A stretch of DNA of 64,000 nt. It comes from Phaeospirillum tilakii. Lineage in GTDB: Bacteria; Pseudomonadota; Alphaproteobacteria; Rhodospirillales; Magnetospirillaceae. The translations under genes were made by a program, and so were the position numbers. Positions within the stretch are counted from its first letter, which is position 1; every line of letters starts with the position of its first letter. The notes under the pieces are model-generated. The model was not told the DNA's origin. It searched no databases and worked only from the letters and a program-made list of their open reading frames with translations. Of the stretch, positions 60,482 to 64,000 are shown piece after piece. The stretch covers positions 154,864 through 218,863 of the forward strand of contig NZ_JBHUIY010000002.1 in assembly GCF_042683125.1 (NCBI RefSeq), written 5' to 3'.

Positions 60482-61428
60482 GCCGCGCCGTCCCGCCGCT
60501 CGGCCTGATCCTGCTGGTCGCCGGTGTCGCGGCACTGGTCGCGGCCGGCGACGGCGGTGACCGTCTGGTCGCCTGGATCCTGACCGAACAGCGCCAGTTC
60601 CACCGCGCCCTGGCCGCCCAGTTGCACGCCCTCGCCGGCAGCGGCTCGCTCGCCGCCGGCTGGGGGCTGATCGGGGTCAGCTTCCTCTACGGTCTGTTCC
60701 ATGCCGCCGGTCCCGGCCACGGCAAGGCGGTGATCGCCACCTATCTGCTGACCCAGGCCTGCCATCTGCGGCGCGGCTTGGCCCTGGCGGCGGGGGGCGC
60801 CGTGTTGCAGGGGCTGACCGCGATCCTGCTGGTGTCCGGCCTCGGCCTGCTGGCCGATGGTCTGCCCGGCGGCAGCGCGGTGGCGGTGTCGTGGAGCGAG
60901 CGCGCCAGCTTCGCCCTGCTGGCCGGGCTCGGCCTGCTGTTCGCGGGCCGTGCCGGGCGGGCGCTGTGGGCCGGGCGGCGCGCCTGTCCCGACCCTGATC
61001 ACCATCACCACGATCACCACCACCACGACCATCACGATCACGGCCCCGGCTGCGGCTGCGTGCCCGCGCCCGGCCCGGACCAGATCGCCCGCGCGGAAAG
61101 CTGGCGCGGCGTGGCCGGGGTGCTGCTGTCGATCGGGTTGCGGCCGTGCAGCGGGGCGGTGCTGGTGCTGGCGCTGGCCAACCTGCTCGGGTTGGGCTGG
61201 GCCGGAATCGCCGCGGTGGCGGCGATGTCCTGCGGCACCGCGCTGGCGGTGGCGGTGCTGGCGGTGGCCAGTGTGCAGGCGCGCGGCTGGGTCGCCCGCT
61301 GGGGGGGCGGCGACGGCAGCGGCCGGCTCGGGCCGGCGGTGGCGCTGGTCGGGGGTGGCGGGCTGTTCCTGCTCGGGGCGTCGCTGCTGCTGGCCTCGTT
61401 CGGTCCCGCCCACCCGCTACGGTTCTGA
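60457..61428 (+). CDS. zevB: NicO/RcnA-type membrane metal transporter, ZevB-like
   Basis: A 323-residue transporter of the nickel/cobalt (NicO/RcnA) superfamily with about six helices. It has the family signature GLFHAAGPGHGKAVIATYLL and a second HxxPCSGA-like motif IGLRPCSGAVLVLALA. A large His/Asp-rich loop (DPDHHHHDHHHHDHHDHG, around residue 180) is a probable metal-binding segment. Placed after zevA in the Zur-boxed znuA operon, it is best read as a zinc transporter rather than a nickel exporter; direction of transport is inference. Its end overlaps the convergent SDR gene by 12 bases. Confidence 0.85.
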   Translation: MRSLPPALSRAVPPLGLILLVAGVAALVAAGDGGDRLVAWILTEQRQFHRALAAQLHALAGSGSLAAGWGLIGVSFLYGLFHAAGPGHGKAVIATYLLTQACHLRRGLALAAGGAVLQGLTAILLVSGLGLLADGLPGGSAVAVSWSERASFALLAGLGLLFAGRAGRALWAGRRACPDPDHHHHDHHHHDHHDHGPGCGCVPAPGPDQIARAESWRGVAGVLLSIGLRPCSGAVLVLALANLLGLGWAGIAAVAAMSCGTALAVAVLAVASVQARGWVARWGGGDGSGRLGPAVALVGGGGLFLLGASLLLASFGPAHPLRF

Positions 61429-62268
61429 GGCGGCGGCGATTGCCGCCAGCCCCTCGCGATAGCCGGGATAGGCCAGGGTCAGCCCCAGCGCCTCGTGCAT
61501 CTTGCGGTTGGCCACCCGCTTGTTGTCGGCATAGAAGCCGAGCGCCATCGGCGACAGGGTGGTGGCGGCCTGCTCCCACGGGATTTCCGGCGGCGGGGCG
61601 ACCCCGAGCAGGGCGGCGGCGTGGGCGATCAGATCCTGCGGCGGGGCCGGGTCGTCGTCGCACAGATTGTAGATCTCGCCCGGCGCCGGCCGGTCGAGCG
61701 AGGCCAGCACCGCCCGGGCGATGTCCTCGACATGGATCCGGCTGAACACCTGTCCCGGCTTGACCACCCGCCGCGCGGTGCCGGCCCGCACCTGCTCCAG
61801 CGCCGAGCGGCCGGGGCCGTAGATCCCGGCCAGCCGGAAGATGTGCGGCCCGAGTCCGCTGGCCTGCCACGCCTGCTCGGCGGCGAGACGCTGGCGCGAA
61901 CGCTCCTGGGTGGGGGCGGGCGGGGTGGTTTCATCGACCCAGCCACCCTGATGGTCGCCATAGATTCCGGTGGTGGAGAGATAGCCGACCCAGCGCGGCC
62001 GGAGGGCGGCCAGCGCCGGCCCCATCGCGTCGAGGACCGGATCGCCGGCGGCGTCGGGCGGGGCGGTGGACAGCACCGCCGTCACCCCCGCCAGCGCCTC
62101 GGCCGGCAGCGGCCGGGAGCGGTCGCACGGCCAGACCTCGATTCCCGGCAGGCCGTCGGCCCGGCCGGAGCGGGTGGTGCCGACGACCCGCCAGCCGCGC
62201 GCTTGCAGGGCCCGGGCCACCACCCGGCCGGTATAGCCCAATCCGAACAGCAGAAATTTGTCGCCCAT
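61417..62268 (-). CDS. SDR-family NAD(P)-dependent epimerase/reductase (YeeZ-like)
   Basis: Extended-SDR-type protein of 283 residues with an N-terminal cofactor motif LFGLGYTGRVVARALQARGW, substrate-region TTGIYGDHQGGWVDE containing the catalytic Tyr with Lys replaced in the usual YxxxK spot, and FRLAGIYGPGRS. It resembles the YeeZ group of unknown physiological substrate. Convergent with zevB and divergent from the TPR protein. Confidence 0.82.
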   Translation of the reverse strand: MGDKFLLFGLGYTGRVVARALQARGWRVVGTTRSGRADGLPGIEVWPCDRSRPLPAEALAGVTAVLSTAPPDAAGDPVLDAMGPALAALRPRWVGYLSTTGIYGDHQGGWVDETTPPAPTQERSRQRLAAEQAWQASGLGPHIFRLAGIYGPGRSALEQVRAGTARRVVKPGQVFSRIHVEDIARAVLASLDRPAPGEIYNLCDDDPAPPQDLIAHAAALLGVAPPPEIPWEQAATTLSPMALGFYADNKRVANRKMHEALGLTLAYPGYREGLAAIAAASEP

Positions 62269-62317
62269 GGCCCAGCCCGCCTTGCATCCGCCGTACTTTT
62301 GCGGAGACTAGCCGGTC

Positions 62318-63064
62318 ATGAAGCGCCCGACCATCCTGCTTGTGCCGCTGTTGCTGTGGCCCGATCTGGCCGCCGCCGCGGTAATCGAACCGCATGCCGA
62401 ATACGAGGCCTGCCTGACCCTGGCCCGTTCCAAGCCCGAGGAGGGCTGGGAGGAGGCGATCGCCTGGCAGTCGCTCGGCGGCGGCGAGCCCGCCCGTCAC
62501 TGTGCCGCCCTGGCCCTGATCGGACTCGGCAAATACGAGGAGGCGGCCCACCGCCTCGAAACCCTGGCCGAGCAAAGCCGGCGCGAGGCGTCGATGCGGG
62601 CGCAGATGCTGGAACAGGCGGCCCAGGCGTGGGAACTCGCCGGGCGGCAGGACCGGGCGCTGGCCAATCTCGACACCGGGCTCAAGCTGGTGCCGGGCCA
62701 GCCCGACCTGCTGCTCGACAGAGCGGTGCTGCTGGCCGGCAGCGGCCATCTCGCCGAGGCGGTCGAGCAATTGACCGGCCTGCTCCAGGCCCAACCCAAC
62801 CGGGTCGAGGCGCTGACCTTGCGCGGCAGCGCCCTGCGCCAGCTCGACCGTGCCGACGAGGCCGGCCGCGACATCGCCCGTGCCCTCGAACTCGACCCGA
62901 CCTTCCCCGATGCGCTGCTCGAACGCGGCATGCTGCGCCGGACCGCCGGCGATCAGGCCGGCGCCCGCGCCGACTGGATCAAGGCGATCGAACGCGCTCC
63001 CGACAGCCCGACCGCCGATACCGCCCGGCGCAATATCGAACTGATGGACGTCAAGGTGAAGTAA
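62318..63064 (+). CDS. Exported tetratricopeptide-repeat protein
   Basis: A 248-residue protein with signal peptide (ILLVPLLLWPDLAAAA) and a string of TPR helices from about residue 60 to 240; repeats include ALANLDTGLKLVPGQPDLLL and EALTLRGSALRQLDRADEAG. A scaffold protein in the periplasm is likely. Divergent from the SDR gene; its stop runs into a family B repeat. Confidence 0.85.
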   Translation: MKRPTILLVPLLLWPDLAAAAVIEPHAEYEACLTLARSKPEEGWEEAIAWQSLGGGEPARHCAALALIGLGKYEEAAHRLETLAEQSRREASMRAQMLEQAAQAWELAGRQDRALANLDTGLKLVPGQPDLLLDRAVLLAGSGHLAEAVEQLTGLLQAQPNRVEALTLRGSALRQLDRADEAGRDIARALELDPTFPDALLERGMLRRTAGDQAGARADWIKAIERAPDSPTADTARRNIELMDVKVK

Positions 63065-63066
63065 GG

Positions 63067-63176
63067 GACGCGGGCTCCGCCCGCACCCGTAAGGCAGCCA
63101 GCGGCTCCTGGACCTGCTTCGATTCAAGGGTTCCAAGGGCCCCCGGCCCTTGGCGGGTGCGGGCAGAGCCCGCGCT
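63067..63176 (+). repeat. Dispersed GC-rich repeat, family B, full bipartite copy
   Basis: Left end GACGCGGGCTCCGCCCGCAC-CCG and right end CCAAGGGCC-CCC-GGCCCTTGG-CGGGTGCGGGCAGAGCCCGC. It lies exactly between the convergent TPR and bolA genes and ends at the bolA stop codon region. Confidence 0.8.
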
Positions 63177-63448
63177 TACGCCGCGTCCTCCTCGGGGCTG
63201 CGGGCCGTGACGGCCAGGGCGTGAACGCCCCCGGCCAGTTCCTCGGCCAGCAGGCCATGGATCAGGCGGTGACGCTCGATCCGGTTCTTGCCGCTGAAGA
63301 CGGCGGAGACCACCTCGACCGCGAAATGGCTTTCCTCGGCGGCGTCGGGCTGGTGCCCGGCATGGCGGGCGGACTGGTCGTCGATCACCAGCCGGGTCGG
63401 GGCGAGGCCGGCGGTCAATTTCTGGCGGATCGAGTCGGCAACGCGCAT
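63176..63448 (-). CDS. BolA-family protein
   Basis: A 90-residue BolA protein of the class that partners monothiol glutaredoxins in iron-sulfur or redox regulation. The conserved HFAVEVVSAVFSGKNRIERHRLIHGLL segment (in short blocks HFAV.VVS..F.GK..I.RHR.I) is clear, with the His ligand in it. The start is MRVADSIRQKLTAGL. It lies about 120 bases from the rRNA promoter array, pointing away from it. Confidence 0.92.
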   Translation of the reverse strand: MRVADSIRQKLTAGLAPTRLVIDDQSARHAGHQPDAAEESHFAVEVVSAVFSGKNRIERHRLIHGLLAEELAGGVHALAVTARSPEEDAA

Positions 63449-63565
63449 CGGCGGAACACTCCCTGATGAGGACGAAGTACCCAGGGGAGGTGGCGTCGCT
63501 TCCTGCCGCGATCAAGCCGGCCGAAACGGCGGGGGAGGGCGGTGTCACTTTTTTGCAAAAAGCGG

Positions 63566-63797
63566 TTGACGGGGGCGGCTGGGAGGCCTAGAAAGCGCCC
63601 CTCGCCGCGACGGACCGGTTGGTTCCGAAGCGACGGGGGCCTCGAGAAAGGCCGCTGCCACCGGGTCGCACCGGCGGCGTAAAAAAGCGGTTGACACGGG
63701 GTCCGGCGCTGAAGTAGAAACGGCGCCCTTGCCGCTCCGGACTTTCCGGCGGCGGCGAAAAAAAGAGATTGACACGGCCGGCCGGGCCGAGTAGAAA
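63566..63797 (+). promoter_or_regulatory. Three tandem rRNA-type promoters
   Basis: P1: TTGACG (63566-63571), 17-base spacer, TAGAAA (63589-63594). P2: TTGACA (63691-63696), 18, TAGAAA (63715-63720). P3: TTGACA (63769-63774), 17, TAGAAA (63792-63797). Each has an A-rich AAAAAGCGG-like stretch just upstream. The repeated identical -10 box and spacing of about 80-125 bases are typical of alphaproteobacterial rrn operons. Confidence 0.85.
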
Positions 63798-63857
63798 CCG
63801 GCCTCCCGCTGCGGCGGGCCCCGCCTCGGAGCGGGACGGAAGACGGAAACGTCCTCC

Positions 63858-63900
63858 TGCTGTTTGACAAGTAAAGAGACAGGAAGGGATGCGCAGGCGG
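63858..63900 (+). promoter_or_regulatory. rRNA leader with boxA-like antitermination site
   Basis: TGCTGTTTGACA (63858-63869) resembles the rrn boxA consensus TGCTCTTTAACA. It is followed by AGGAAGGGATGCGCAGGCGG, a leader type seen upstream of 16S rRNA genes in this group. The 16S gene itself is not in the window. Confidence 0.65.
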
Positions 63901-64000
63901 CGCCGGTCCGGTTCACGGACCGACCAAAGTCAAGCGCATCTCAGCTAAGCGTGATGTAATTGCTTTGGACGAGCTCCGGTCTGCAACTTGGTTGCAGAAG

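Noticed and set aside
61003..61047. CAC/CAT-rich tract as a tandem DNA repeat
   Set aside because: It is the codon run for the His/Asp loop of the ZevB-like transporter and lies in frame within a conserved gene.
5135..63176. CRISPR array
   Set aside because: The recurring sequences are isolated intergenic elements kilobases apart, not short repeats with regular spacers.

Overview
The window is a very GC-rich chromosomal segment of a purple phototrophic alphaproteobacterium. It carries genes for bacteriochlorophyll a synthesis (bchG, bchP, bchFNBHLM), carotenoid synthesis (crtI, crtB) and reaction-centre H subunit and assembly (puhA, puhB, puhC, puhE, lhaA). Gene order and the three-promoter rRNA leader at the right edge fit a Rhodospirillales member (Rhodospirillum/Phaeospirillum/Magnetospirillum-like). 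The genus is inference only.

Layout. 1-2.9 kb (minus): proton-translocating transhydrogenase pntAA-pntAB-pntB, with pntB cut by the left edge. 3.0-5.1 kb: zinc ABC transporter half-operon znuC-znuB led by a 45-residue membrane peptide, divergent from a small Tat-exported Cys protein, with a Zur-like palindrome between them. 5.4-24.7 kb: photosynthesis gene cluster in two divergent arms, minus bchG-pucC-like-bchP-crtI-crtB and plus bchF-N-B-H-L-M-lhaA-puhA-B-C-E, with many ATGA/GTGA stop-start overlaps. 24.7-26.8 kb: a secreted six-hairpin-like protein and an MgtC-family protein. 26.8-34.7 kb: an unfamiliar module of a Crp-type regulator, two different radical SAM enzymes (one B12-binding type), a small split-barrel-like protein, an MFS carrier and a complete SsuABC/NrtABC-type importer. 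34.9-42.1 kb (minus): leuA, then mreB-mreC-mreD-mrdA-rodA for rod shape. 42.5-47.3 kb: an ABC-2 exporter, an OprB-type porin, gloB and a methyltransferase. 47.39 kb: tRNA-Gln, followed by a lower-GC accessory patch with 101-bp direct repeats and a Fic protein, to about 50.1 kb. 50.4-51.9 kb: serine acetyltransferase and two rhodaneses. 52-58.8 kb: cobalamin locus (cobF, cbiZ, cobalamin riboswitch, btuB-btuF-btuC-btuD). 58.9-61.4 kb: znuA-zevA-zevB behind a second Zur-like box. 61.4-63.5 kb: an SDR, a TPR protein and bolA. 63.55-64.0 kb: three tandem rRNA-type promoters and a boxA-like leader, so a ribosomal RNA operon almost certainly begins just beyond the window.

How it fits together. The zinc system is split into two loci 54 kb apart that carry the same operator core. 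The cobalamin genes couple B12 uptake to salvage (cbiZ) and late ring synthesis (cobF). That suits an organism whose window shows no aerobic cyclase acsF in the puh region and which encodes at least one B12-type radical SAM enzyme. Intergenic spaces are repeatedly occupied by two families of GC-rich dispersed repeats. One family has long inverted ends (REPIN-like) and has become coding sequence at the end of btuD and probably at the start of the 24.7 kb gene.
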